Shown here one piece after another: positions 16,574 to 25,169 of a DNA stretch of 63,390 bases. The translations under genes were made by a program, and so were the position numbers. This DNA is from an uncultured Bacteroidales bacterium (GTDB lineage: Bacteria > Bacteroidota > Bacteroidia > Bacteroidales > UBA932). Location: assembly GCA_944322585.1 (NCBI GenBank), contig CALUPB010000015.1:1-63390 (forward strand), given 5' to 3'. The first letter of the stretch is position 1. Each line of letters starts with the position of its first letter. Under the pieces are notes generated by a model. It saw only the letters and a program-made list of their open reading frames with translations. It did no database searches and was not told the DNA's origin.

Positions 16574-19369
16574 ATGAGAAAGAATGTTATTCCGTGGATT
16601 GCCAGTCATCTGGCAGCCATTATATCCATTCTGTTCCTAGCGGCGGGCCTGTTCCTGCCGGCAGGCTGCCTGAAGGAGGAAGTTCCGTATCTCACTCTCA
16701 GTGTGGAAGGGGAGATTGAGATGGACTATGACGGAGGTACCGTTTCCGTGGAGGTCAAGACAAATCAGGACTGGACGGCAGTGTCAGATGCCGCATGGTG
16801 TGTCGTTTCCGGCGGGGAAGGTTCATACAAGGGAGAATTTGTGATAACTGTAGAACCGAATGAGGGGACTGCGGACCGGAAGGCTGAAATAACCGTGTCC
16901 GGAGGTCTGTGCAGTGCCGTGATTACAATAGTACAGACTCCTCAGGAAGCGGATTTTTCTGTCTCGGCAAGTGAGATAACCTTTGTCAACAGCGCCGATA
17001 CATACAGGCTTGTCGTGACATCCAATTATCCTTGGAAAGCGGTATCATCTTCATCATGGTGTACGCTTTCCGCGGATGAGGGCGAGGGTAATGCAGTCGT
17101 AGAGATAGCTGCTGAGGCAAACGACAGCGGAGAAGACAGGGAAGCCTTGCTCACGTTCACGGTCGGGACGGGAGGAAAGCCCATTGTCAGGACAGTGAGT
17201 GTAAGACAAAGCGCCGATTCTTACTTTCTGGAATTGCCGGTAACGGAATTTTCGACGGGCAAGGCCGGAGGAAGCCTTGAAGTCGCTTATTTAGTCGGAG
17301 GAGCCGGCGTTGAAGTGGAATGCTCCTGCGGAGCGGAATGGATAGCCCCGGCATCTGTTTCCGACGGTAAGGCAATATTGGAAATATCGGAAAACCTTAC
17401 TGGCGAAGACCGTACTGCTGAGGTTGCGTTCAATACGACGGGACAGCCTGGTGCGCCTGTCGTGTGCAGGATTTCCGTGACACAGTCGGGAGAGGCATCT
17501 GCGCTTGATCTGCTCGTATCTGAAATCACCCTTGTTTCCAAAGGAGAAGAAATGCGGATACCGTTTGTCGCTACCGGACAAGTCGAGGTGAGAAGTTCGT
17601 CCGACTGGTGCAAGGCAAGCCTTCAGGGCGATGATATAGTCATTTCCGCCGATATGAATGTCGAAGAGGACAGGGAGGCGTATGTCACAGTGTCCCTTAC
17701 GGAAGAAGACGGGCAGACATTGTCCAAGGCTGTTAAGGTGATCCAGCCTGTGACGGAACTTTTCTTTGAATTTGACAATCCGTCCATATCCCTCAGTTAC
17801 GATGCATCCGTCGGCTATGTCCAGCTGAATTCCACCGGAGACTGGAAACTCAACAATACCGAGGGAACGGATATACCGCGGTGGCTGACCGTATCTCCTT
17901 CATCCGGTACGGGAGACGCCCTGATATCCCTTTCGGTGCAGAAAAACCAGTTCAACAGGGAAAGGAAGACCCAGCTGTCGTTTACCAATACCCTGCTGAA
18001 CAAGTCGGTTTCCCTTCAGATAATCCAGGAAGCCAATCCGAACGGAATCGAGGATTACAAGCATCTCGGCAAGGGATACGATGCTTCAGGTGAATATGCG
18101 GCTGACGCGTATGTCCGGAACTCCATTTTGGACATCGACAAACTCATGGAAAACGGATACATAGCGGACGTACTCAACCTTAATTCTACGGAAGAACGGT
18201 ATATCTACGCCAAGACCATGGAGGAATATCAGAGCCAGTTGTCTACAAAGGCAGGCATTTCAGCCAATTACCTCGGTTTCTCCGCCTCCGTTTCGACTTC
18301 GTTCTCCGAGGCAGCCTTGTCATCGGCGGAAAACGAATATTCTTCGTTCCGTCACATTACCAAGAAACAGTCCTACAAGATTCTGCCGAATCTGACGGCT
18401 GAAGATCTCAAGTCAAGCGTGATGCCTGAGGCCCAGACCGACATAGACAATATGTCGGCCACCGACCTGTTCCTGAAATACGGTACGCATGTAATCACAG
18501 GGTTTGTCCTCGGAGGTTCGCTCGACTATTCCATGAGTGCGGATGTCAGCGTGATGGAAGAAGCGGTTGACTGGGGTATCGCCACTTCGGGAGGATTCGA
18601 ACTCCTGTCGATGGGTGGGTCTGCCTCTGTAGAGTTCTCGTCTTACGAAAAAATGAGGAATGAGGCGGCCAATTTCGAGTCTTCACTCAAGGCCCGAGGC
18701 GGGGAATCGCAGTATGCCTCGCAGAATCCGAATGTATCGGAATCGACGTATAATGAATGGCTTGCAAGCCTTGAAGACCAGAGCAAATGGGTGATGATCG
18801 ACTACGACGGCTCGCAACTGATTCCTATCTGGGAATTTGCTTCCTCATCGTCCAGAAAATCGGAACTTGAGGCTGCGGCGAAGTCTTATCTGGCCAAACC
18901 TCCTGTCGTCCAGCAGACGACTCACCGCACTCTGACGGTTACTCTTCTGAAGATAGGTTATCTTTCCGATGATGCGGGTGACACGGCGGAACTCACGAAT
19001 GAATTCTGGTATACCGTTGACGGCAAGCAGGAACAGCATCTCGGAAAATTCTACCAGGAAGTTCCTGACGAATCCAAAGACAATCCGGATGACTGGAAGG
19101 ATGCTGCCAGCCAGCTGACCATGTCCGTTTCAAAGATGTCCATATATAAGGATCATTCGTTGGAGCTGCGCGGACATTTCATAGAGGATGACACTACCGG
19201 AGATGATATCGATGACGGAAACATAACCATGAAGTATTCCGCTACCGACAATACCTGGCGGTTAGATGCGGCTACAGAAACTGTCGTAGGCAATGGTGAC
19301 ACACTGATATTGACTGCCGGCTCGCCGGGTAGCGGAGTCAGAGCACAGTTCAGATTTGAGTGGAAATAG
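16574..19369 (+). CDS. BACON-repeat MACPF lipoprotein
   Basis: A 931-residue surface lipoprotein (lipobox ending PAGC, Cys32). I count five tandem BACON-like beta-sandwich domains at roughly 38-118, 128-213, 216-304, 310-392 and 396-488. The core pattern is W-x-x-x-x-x-x-W-C, followed by a conserved D-R-x-A strand. A MACPF (perforin-type) domain follows at about 490-790, with the signature KYGTHVITGFVLGG at 635-648. A C-terminal domain of about 130 residues remains unassigned. MACPF proteins form membrane pores; in Bacteroidales some are secreted antibacterial toxins (BSAP type). The gene is third in the DUF3575 operon. Confidence 0.88.
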   Translation: MRKNVIPWIASHLAAIISILFLAAGLFLPAGCLKEEVPYLTLSVEGEIEMDYDGGTVSVEVKTNQDWTAVSDAAWCVVSGGEGSYKGEFVITVEPNEGTADRKAEITVSGGLCSAVITIVQTPQEADFSVSASEITFVNSADTYRLVVTSNYPWKAVSSSSWCTLSADEGEGNAVVEIAAEANDSGEDREALLTFTVGTGGKPIVRTVSVRQSADSYFLELPVTEFSTGKAGGSLEVAYLVGGAGVEVECSCGAEWIAPASVSDGKAILEISENLTGEDRTAEVAFNTTGQPGAPVVCRISVTQSGEASALDLLVSEITLVSKGEEMRIPFVATGQVEVRSSSDWCKASLQGDDIVISADMNVEEDREAYVTVSLTEEDGQTLSKAVKVIQPVTELFFEFDNPSISLSYDASVGYVQLNSTGDWKLNNTEGTDIPRWLTVSPSSGTGDALISLSVQKNQFNRERKTQLSFTNTLLNKSVSLQIIQEANPNGIEDYKHLGKGYDASGEYAADAYVRNSILDIDKLMENGYIADVLNLNSTEERYIYAKTMEEYQSQLSTKAGISANYLGFSASVSTSFSEAALSSAENEYSSFRHITKKQSYKILPNLTAEDLKSSVMPEAQTDIDNMSATDLFLKYGTHVITGFVLGGSLDYSMSADVSVMEEAVDWGIATSGGFELLSMGGSASVEFSSYEKMRNEAANFESSLKARGGESQYASQNPNVSESTYNEWLASLEDQSKWVMIDYDGSQLIPIWEFASSSSRKSELEAAAKSYLAKPPVVQQTTHRTLTVTLLKIGYLSDDAGDTAELTNEFWYTVDGKQEQHLGKFYQEVPDESKDNPDDWKDAASQLTMSVSKMSIYKDHSLELRGHFIEDDTTGDDIDDGNITMKYSATDNTWRLDAATETVVGNGDTLILTAGSPGSGVRAQFRFEWK

Positions 19370-19388
19370 CGGTCTGTTCCTGAACGGT

Positions 19389-20480
19389 TTACCATATTTT
19401 GGAGCGTTTCCATTTTGCCGGAGACGCTCCTTCTTTTTCCGAGAATATTCTTGTAAAGTAGCTCAATGAAAGGAATCCGGAGGCTTCGGCGATTGCACCG
19501 ACTGTCATGTCAGGATGCTCTGAGAGCAGTCGCTTTGCGTATTCTATTCTGAGCGCTGCAATCCATTCCCGAAATGTGACATGATAGACTGACTTGATGT
19601 AGTCTGCAAGATATGTGCGGTTGGTGCCGAGAGTCCCGGCAAGTTCTCCGATGGTCAGTCCCGGACGCGTATATCCGTCTTTCCCTGTCCACTCTGTGAG
19701 CCGCTTTTCTATTTCGGCAAAGTAGGCGGGCTGATTCTGTCGGGTGGTTTCCGGCATTTCCTCCGTCTCCAATGCCGTTTCGACCCTCTCGTACGAAAGC
19801 ATGTAGTTCATGTAGGAACAGAACAGATAGATGTAGAACGGAATGGACGAAAGTATCCAGATGAAGACGTATTTTTCCGGTATGAATGTGAAAAGTCCGC
19901 AGCCGATTCCGTATATGACTGCCCACCATGTAAAGACCGACAGCCAGTCAATGTATGAGCCTATGTCGTCGGACTGCGTCTCGTCGAACAGCCTGACAGC
20001 TTTCCTGTATTCCCGTATCAGCCTGCTGGCAAGGCTGAAAGCATATATGAGAAACCATAATGTAAGGGCAATTATGCCTACGGTGTTCGATTTTCCGGAC
20101 GGGAACAGTATCATGACGGCTCCTGCTGTGGCGGTGAAGCACAGCCAGCTGATGATATGCAAAGTGAATTTCCTGCGGGTAAGGTAATGGTTGTCAAGCA
20201 GTGAGGTCAGCGCCGAGCTGAACAGCCATGCGGAAATGTAGTATGAGGAGAGATTCATCAGTATGGCTGCGTCCGGAGCCGTGAAGCGTGGCCGCAGCAG
20301 CAGATGCACCATATAGTTGGCGGAAAGCACGAGCAATGCCGCCCCCATGATCCTTCTCGAACGGATATAATTCCGGAAAACCGGCTTGTCCGGTTCTCCG
20401 GAGAAAATAAAGTATGCCCCGAAGAAAATCATCAGGGTCAATGCTGCGCACAACGAGTAGCCGTATATGTCCTGCTCCAT
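19389..20480 (-). CDS. Membrane-anchored AraC family regulator
   Basis: A 363-residue protein. About seven hydrophobic helices occupy residues 5-235. The C-terminal AraC-type double helix-turn-helix spans about 260-360 (LTIGELAGTLGTNRTYLADYIK ends the first helix pair in essence; SYFTRIFSEKEG is the second signature). Such 7TM-AraC proteins are common in Bacteroidota and probably sense a membrane signal. I start at the ATG at 20480; a GTG at 20483 is also in frame. The gene is convergent with the MACPF operon and may regulate it, which is inference from position only. Confidence 0.85.
   Translation of the reverse strand: MEQDIYGYSLCAALTLMIFFGAYFIFSGEPDKPVFRNYIRSRRIMGAALLVLSANYMVHLLLRPRFTAPDAAILMNLSSYYISAWLFSSALTSLLDNHYLTRRKFTLHIISWLCFTATAGAVMILFPSGKSNTVGIIALTLWFLIYAFSLASRLIREYRKAVRLFDETQSDDIGSYIDWLSVFTWWAVIYGIGCGLFTFIPEKYVFIWILSSIPFYIYLFCSYMNYMLSYERVETALETEEMPETTRQNQPAYFAEIEKRLTEWTGKDGYTRPGLTIGELAGTLGTNRTYLADYIKSVYHVTFREWIAALRIEYAKRLLSEHPDMTVGAIAEASGFLSLSYFTRIFSEKEGASPAKWKRSKIW
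19401..19438 (+). terminator. Terminator of the MACPF operon, inside the araC-like gene
   Basis: GGAGCGTTTCC / GGAGACGCTCC arms at 19401-19411 and 19420-19430, followed by TTCTTTTT. The hairpin lies within the last codons of the convergent regulator gene. Confidence 0.7.
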
Positions 20481-20482
20481 CA

Positions 20483-20502
20483 CATCCTGAATTTTCAGGA
20501 TG
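20483..20502. promoter_or_regulatory. Palindrome at the start of the AraC-family gene
   Basis: CATCCTGAA / TTCAGGATG, perfect 9-bp arms with a 2-bp centre, directly upstream of the ATG at 20480. It abuts a minus-strand TAAATTTA (-7-like) at 20503-20510, so it could be an operator overlapping the transcription start. Confidence 0.45.
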
Positions 20503-20509
20503 TAAATTT

Positions 20510-20550
20510 AGAAGCTATTTTGAGTTTTTCAAAAATTCAAAACAGCTTCT
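20510..20550. repeat. Dispersed inverted repeat of the AAGCTGTTTTGA type
   Basis: AGAAGCTATTTTGA at 20510-20523 pairs with TCAAAACAGCTTCT at 20537-20550 with one mismatch. Related sequences occur in several other intergenic regions of the window. Confidence 0.6.
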
Positions 20551-20570
20551 TAAATGATTTTTTGTCCAAT

Positions 20571-20645
20571 GTCATCCCGACCGGCATTGCTGTCATCCCG
20601 GTCAGCATCATTGTCATCCCGACCGGGCGCAGCGAGTGGGGGGAT
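20571..20645 (+). repeat. Three 21-bp GTCATCCCG repeats
   Basis: GTCATCCCG begins at 20571, 20592 and 20613, exactly 21 bp apart. The last copy runs into GCGCAGCGAGTGGGGGGATC, an interspersed motif I associate with Bacteroidota intergenic regions. It sits at the broken 5' end of the FISUMP remnant. Confidence 0.65.
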
Positions 20646-20693
20646 CTGTCTATTGAATAGCCGGTGTCAGGTCCACATAGTTATTCACCGTGA

Positions 20694-21332
20694 GTCCCCA
20701 TCCTGTCGGCAGGGGAGACTGTCATCTTCGCAATAACGGAGGACGGAGGCAAGACTGCGAGGTGCGATGTTTCAGTACTGGAGGCTTTATCTGGTCACGG
20801 GTATGTTGACCTCGGCCTAAGCGTCAGATGGGCTGCCTGCAATGTCGGGGCTGATAGCCCGGAGGAATACGGCGATTATTTTGCGTGGGGCGAGATTACC
20901 CCGAAGGATGAGTACACGGAAGAGAATGCCATCGGAATAGATAATGATATAATCTCCATCATGGGCTCGGAGGAATATGATGCGGCCCGTGCGATCTGGG
21001 GCGCTCCATGGCAGCTTCCGACAAAAGTTCAGGTGGAAGAACTGTTGGAAAAGGGTGAATGGGAATGGACTGAGATGAACGGATGCAGAGGCTATAAAGT
21101 CACCGGGCCGAACGGAAATTCCATATTCCTCCCTGCAGCAGGATGGATTCAGGGATCATCTCTCCTTGAAGAAGGTTCGTGTGGCTCTTATTGGACCGAC
21201 GAACGATGGTCACACATGCTTGATTACGGAGAACATCTATATTTTAACGGTGACGCCAATTACTTCGATAATATTGGGATGCCTCGGTTCGATGGCGCCT
21301 CCGTCAGACCCGTCGTCGGACCTGCCGAGTGA
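20694..21332 (+). pseudogene. 5'-truncated Ig-like / FISUMP-domain protein
   Basis: The open frame starts after a TGA at 20691-20693, without its own start until the ATG at 20961. Its first residues (AITEDGGKTARCDVSV) are the end of a bacterial Ig-like (BIG_2) domain. GYVDLGLSVRWAACNVGA, the hallmark of the Fibrobacter succinogenes major paralogous domain, follows, and the frame ends normally with GASVRPV. The signal peptide and earlier Ig-like domains are missing and replaced by dispersed repeats. It is therefore probably a remnant of a surface protein. Confidence 0.7.
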
Positions 21333-21489
21333 TTTTGAGACTGTCGGCCAGGCTATACTGGATTTGCCGACTGTCGAAATAACGGGAATTTGATGAAATG
21401 AATAGAATGATTTCTGCAAGAATTTAATTATTTTAGCTCCGTAATTGGCACGGCTGTTCCTGTAACCGCTGCGCCCAAAACGGGATATC

Positions 21490-21846
21490 ATGCGTTTTTA
21501 CGACAGGTTGAATCTTGTGATTTGCGGATCCATTTATTCGAAAATGAAACAGATATTCGAAGACAAGGATGAACCTCTGTACGGAAGAGCGACAGCGAAG
21601 TTCAAAATACGTCCGTTCACGACTGCCACCCTCAAGGCAATCCTTAAAGACTTCAATCCAGCATATACAAATGACGATCTGCTTTGCCTGTATATGATTA
21701 CCGGAGGTGTAGCCAAATATGTCGAGCAACTTATGATGTGTAATGCCGTCTCCAAAGACGAAATGATACGTTCGACACTTGGCCTCGGGTCTTATTTCAT
21801 CGATGAAACGAGGGAAATGCTCATAGATGAATTCGTGAAAGTTTAA
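21490..21846 (+). pseudogene. Internal fragment of a DUF234-type AAA ATPase
   Basis: The 118 residues match the middle of the archaeal-type ATPase family found in Bacteroidales: LNLVICGSIYSKMKQIFE, PLYGRATAKFKIRPF and YMITGGVAKYVEQL. The Walker A domain is missing upstream, and the C-terminal half (normally about 150 more residues) is missing downstream of LIDEFVKV. The fragment starts with ATG by chance and ends close to the next gene. Confidence 0.65.
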
Positions 21847-21874
21847 GCATCCTGTGGGGAACCATGGAATTTTG

Positions 21875-21882
21875 TATTTTTG
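21875..21882 (+). promoter_or_regulatory. -7 element for the lipoprotein deformylase
   Basis: TATTTTTG, 19 bp before the ATG at 21902. Confidence 0.4.
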
Positions 21883-21901
21883 TCTGGAAATTGTACTGAA
21901 A

Positions 21902-22510
21902 ATGAAGGCAGGAATCAGGGATTTTATTTTGGCCGGAGGGGTTGTGATGGCTGTTCTGGCGGCAGTGTGCGGCTGTTCTGCGGACAATGCACCCCGTCTG
22001 ACCGGAGCTGAAAAGGATATCATCGATGCAGCGGGAATTATGCGTGTGTTGACGGTGGACGACAGGAAGGATTCATTGGTCCTCCGCTCCGAATGCATTG
22101 ATTTTCCTATGAAAGCATTGCGTTCGGAGCGGTTCGGACGGCTTGCAGACAGGATGATAGCCACGGTCACCGATTCCACGCAGGACGGAGTCGGTATCGC
22201 TGGCCCGCAGGTGGGTCTGAAAAGACGGGTGGTCGCCGTCCAGAGATTCGACAAGGCCGGAGAGCCGTTCGAGGTCTATCCCAATATCCGTGTGGAGTAC
22301 CTGTCCGACGAGAAACAGACCGGACCTGAAGGCTGCCTGTCCATACCGGAAATATACGGCGAAGTGGAACGTTCGCAGACTGTCGTCATCAGTTATGTGG
22401 ACATCCGCACTTTGGATACTGTGCGTGACACAGTCAGCGGCTTCACTGCCGTCATCTTCCAGCACGAGACCGACCACCTCGACGGCATCCTATTCACCGA
22501 CAGGATGTGA
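21902..22510 (+). CDS. Peptide deformylase-like lipoprotein
   Basis: A 202-residue protein with a clear lipoprotein signal (lipobox AVCGC, Cys25), fused to a complete peptide deformylase fold. All three catalytic motifs are present: GVGIAGPQVG (normally GxGxAAPQ), EGCLSIP with the metal-binding Cys, and QHETDHLDG with the HExxH metal site. Classical deformylases are cytosolic and remove the formyl group of nascent chains. The signal here predicts export, so the substrate must differ or be periplasmic peptides, which is inference. The start at 21902 puts the signal first; the longer frame from 21854 would disrupt it. Confidence 0.85.
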   Translation: MKAGIRDFILAGGVVMAVLAAVCGCSADNAPRLTGAEKDIIDAAGIMRVLTVDDRKDSLVLRSECIDFPMKALRSERFGRLADRMIATVTDSTQDGVGIAGPQVGLKRRVVAVQRFDKAGEPFEVYPNIRVEYLSDEKQTGPEGCLSIPEIYGEVERSQTVVISYVDIRTLDTVRDTVSGFTAVIFQHETDHLDGILFTDRM

Positions 22511-22512
22511 TG

Positions 22513-23424
22513 TCAGAGTATCTGCGTAATGAGGGGGATACTGAGTATCGAGAGGAGAGTGGAGATGAGGATTCCCTGGACCATGACGGTCTCGTCCTTG
22601 CCGTACTGGAGGCAGAACATCGCTCCGTATGTGCCGACCGGCATTGCTGCGAGGACGGTGTTGATGCCGAGGATGTCGCCGCTGAAGCCGATGAGCCGTG
22701 TGAAATAATAGATGACTATTGGCAGGACCAGCAGGCGGAGAATAGATATGCCCCATACTAATTTCCCGGAGAAAATCCTCCGCAGATCCATCTGTGCCAT
22801 GGACGTACCGATTATCAGCAGGGCAGCGGGGACCGTGATGTTCCCGAGCAGGGTTATCGGAGTGGTTACTATATTCGGCAGGCCCTTAATGTCGAACACT
22901 ACTATCAACGTGGACAGGTAGCAGGCTATCATGGCGGGACTTACAAGTATTTTCCAGTCCAGTTTCAGCCCTCCGGAGCCTCCCTGTATCATCTTTTTCC
23001 CGAGAGAAAAGGCTAAGAGGGTGAACGGAATATTCAGCAGGCTCGCATAAAAGATGGCGTATTTGCCGAAAATCGAGGCGACTATCGGGTAGCCGATGAA
23101 GCCGACGTTGCCGAAGGTCAGCATGAATCCGTAGATGCCCTGCATGTCCTTGTTTTTCGTTATGATGCGGGAGAGGAGCATGGCCACCGCCACGAAGAAT
23201 GCGTATGTCACGCAGCCTATAGCCAATACAGGCAGGATCAGGTCTTTGTCCGGTGAAATGTCGCCCATTACGGAAGAAACTATCAGGCAGGGACTGCTGA
23301 TATTGATCACGAATACCGACAGTTGCTGCGAGAAGCGTCCGTCTATTATCTTGAGTTTCGCCGCACCGTATCCCACTATAATCAGGATGAACAGTGCCGC
23401 CATCTGGGAAATTATTGTCAACAT
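22513..23424 (-). CDS. AEC family transporter (auxin efflux carrier-like permease)
   Basis: A 303-residue inner-membrane protein with about ten hydrophobic segments, including IIVGYGAAKLKIID near the N-terminus and a central NIPFTLLAFSLG helix. This layout fits the AEC (bile/arsenite/riboflavin transporter superfamily) permeases of bacteria, which often carry malate or related acids. The substrate cannot be read from sequence. It is convergent with the deformylase gene, the stops being 2 bp apart. A minus-strand TATTTTTG at 23588-23595 could start its transcript. Confidence 0.8.
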   Translation of the reverse strand: MLTIISQMAALFILIIVGYGAAKLKIIDGRFSQQLSVFVINISSPCLIVSSVMGDISPDKDLILPVLAIGCVTYAFFVAVAMLLSRIITKNKDMQGIYGFMLTFGNVGFIGYPIVASIFGKYAIFYASLLNIPFTLLAFSLGKKMIQGGSGGLKLDWKILVSPAMIACYLSTLIVVFDIKGLPNIVTTPITLLGNITVPAALLIIGTSMAQMDLRRIFSGKLVWGISILRLLVLPIVIYYFTRLIGFSGDILGINTVLAAMPVGTYGAMFCLQYGKDETVMVQGILISTLLSILSIPLITQIL

Positions 23425-23600
23425 GTGTCCTTCAAATTAAAGTCTGTAGCGAGAGTGACTCAAAATGGTATCTTCCTCGTTATACTTGATGCAAACATGC
23501 TCGTGTACGACAGTACACTGCGGTTTTCTTATCATCGCAAGCCGTGAAATCCTTCCTTTCGAATGACTCTCTTTAAAATCCGGAGCGCAAAAATAATAAA

Positions 23601-24971
23601 TTATTCCGGCAGTATCTCTTTCGCAGTCAGGTCCGGTGCTTTGTCTTTGCATGACAGGCTCATTGCTCCCAGACCGATAAATGCGGCGATGGCAGATGTT
23701 ATCAGAATGCTGATTTTCCCGGTGTCTATGAGAACCGGGTTTTCAAAGGCGAGGTTATTTATGAAAATAGACATGGTGAACCCGATTCCTCCAAGAACTC
23801 CTATGGATGCCATCTGTTTCCAGGTTACGCCTATCGGTCTGGCGGCCAGTTTCAGTTTTATGCTGAGAAAACTGAAAAGGAAGATACCGACCGGCTTTCC
23901 GACCAGAAGACCGAAGAAGATGCCGGCAGTGACAGTGGAAATCCCTCCTGAAACAATGGAATGGAAATCCAGTGCGACTCCTGCATTCGCGAGAGCGAAT
24001 ACAGGCATGATAACGAATGTGACTATCGGATGCAGTCTGCTTTCAAACCTGTGCAGCAGTGGGTCGACATCCTTTATTACGTTGTTCATGCTATGGATTA
24101 TATGCTGTTGTTCCGGACTTGTCAGAACATTGAACTGCCTTGTGCTTGAGAATTTGAATTTCTCCAGCAGTATGGAAATCCGGCTCTGGAACCGGACTTC
24201 ATTTATGCTGCCTCTGGCGGGTATCACCATGGCAAGGAATACTCCGGCTATCGTAGCATGTATGCCGGACCTGTATGTGAAGTACCACATGACTATGCCG
24301 GGTATTATGTACAGATATTTCTGTTTGATGTGCATGGCGTTGAACAGGACCAGTACGGACATTATCATACCGACATATGCCAGATATTCGGGATGGATGG
24401 CGTGTGTAGGATAGAATATCGCCAGAACGATTATCGCTCCGAGGTCGTCTACGATTGCCAATGCCGTCAGGAATACTTTCAGGCTGGCAGGAACACGTTT
24501 GCCAAGGAGGGACAGTATACCGATGGCGAATGCGATATCGGTAGCCATGGGAATGCCCCATCCGCGGATACTGTCGGGAGACCCTGCGTTGAACATCCAG
24601 AATATGCCTGCAGGAACCAGCATCCCTCCTAAGGCAGCCACGACGGGAAGTATCGATCTCTTGAAAGAAGAAAGTTGTCCTACAAGCATTTCCCGCTTTA
24701 TTTCCAGACCTGCGACAAAGAAAAACACTGCCATCATTGCATCGTTTACCCAGTGTCTCAGGGACATGTTCATTGAAAATCCGCCAATGTCGAAACCTGC
24801 CTGTGTATTCCACATCCTGTCGAACCATTCTCCTCCCGGAATTGTGGCGAGGGTTACTGCAATGACGGTGCATATGAGAAGCAGTATTCCTCCGGTGGAT
24901 TCATTGCTGAAGAATTTGTTGAAAGTATGGAGGATCTCCCTGTTGCGGTGTTCGGATAGTTTCAGTTCCAT
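23601..24971 (-). CDS. nhaA: Na+/H+ antiporter NhaA
   Basis: A 456-residue inner-membrane protein exchanging external protons for internal sodium. Diagnostic segments are SLRHWVNDAMMAVFFFVAG, LEIKREMLVGQL, GWGIPMATDIAFAIGIL and LTALAIVDDLGAIIVLA. The last holds the two Asp residues of the ion-binding site (E. coli Asp163/Asp164). The family is usually about 390 residues; the extra 60 residues are mostly in the central loop, as in other Bacteroidales versions. The start at 24971 is 19 bp after a minus-strand TATCTTTG element (24991-24998). Confidence 0.93.
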   Translation of the reverse strand: MELKLSEHRNREILHTFNKFFSNESTGGILLLICTVIAVTLATIPGGEWFDRMWNTQAGFDIGGFSMNMSLRHWVNDAMMAVFFFVAGLEIKREMLVGQLSSFKRSILPVVAALGGMLVPAGIFWMFNAGSPDSIRGWGIPMATDIAFAIGILSLLGKRVPASLKVFLTALAIVDDLGAIIVLAIFYPTHAIHPEYLAYVGMIMSVLVLFNAMHIKQKYLYIIPGIVMWYFTYRSGIHATIAGVFLAMVIPARGSINEVRFQSRISILLEKFKFSSTRQFNVLTSPEQQHIIHSMNNVIKDVDPLLHRFESRLHPIVTFVIMPVFALANAGVALDFHSIVSGGISTVTAGIFFGLLVGKPVGIFLFSFLSIKLKLAARPIGVTWKQMASIGVLGGIGFTMSIFINNLAFENPVLIDTGKISILITSAIAAFIGLGAMSLSCKDKAPDLTAKEILPE

Positions 24972-24990
24972 AGAAAGTCAAATCTGCCTG

Positions 24991-24998
24991 CAAAGATA
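24991..24998 (-). promoter_or_regulatory. -7 element for nhaA
   Basis: Minus-strand TATCTTTG, 19 bp upstream of the nhaA start. No clear -33 TTG at normal spacing. Confidence 0.4.
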
Positions 24999-25010
24999 GT
25001 CGGAATTTTC

Positions 25011-25157
25011 ATATATACTGTATTACCTCGGCAATTGCAAGTAAACTTGCATTGCACTCGGCTTCTGCGATATTTGTCCTGTCGGACATATATACTGTTT
25101 ACGCCTCGGCAATCACAATTAAACTTGCATTGCACTCGGCTTCTGCGTATATTTGCG
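25011..25157 (+). repeat. Tandem duplicate of a promoter module
   Basis: Two direct copies of about 70 bp start at ATATATACTG (25011 and 25088) and share CCTCGGCAAT, AACTTGCATTGCACTCGG and CTTCTGCG. The second ends in a perfect TATATTTG; the first has lost one base there (GATATTTG). A third partial copy is at 52-86. Confidence 0.85.
25125..25155 (+). promoter_or_regulatory. Promoter of the HAD hydrolase gene
   Basis: TTG at 25125-25127 and TATATTTG at 25148-25155, 20 bp apart, ending 14 bp before the ATG at 25170. Confidence 0.6.
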
Positions 25158-25169
25158 CATTCTGTTTTT

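Noticed and set aside
23437-23652. 71-residue minus-strand frame between nhaA and the AEC gene
   Set aside because: It overlaps the nhaA end and has no family features; the region is more likely leader and spacer.
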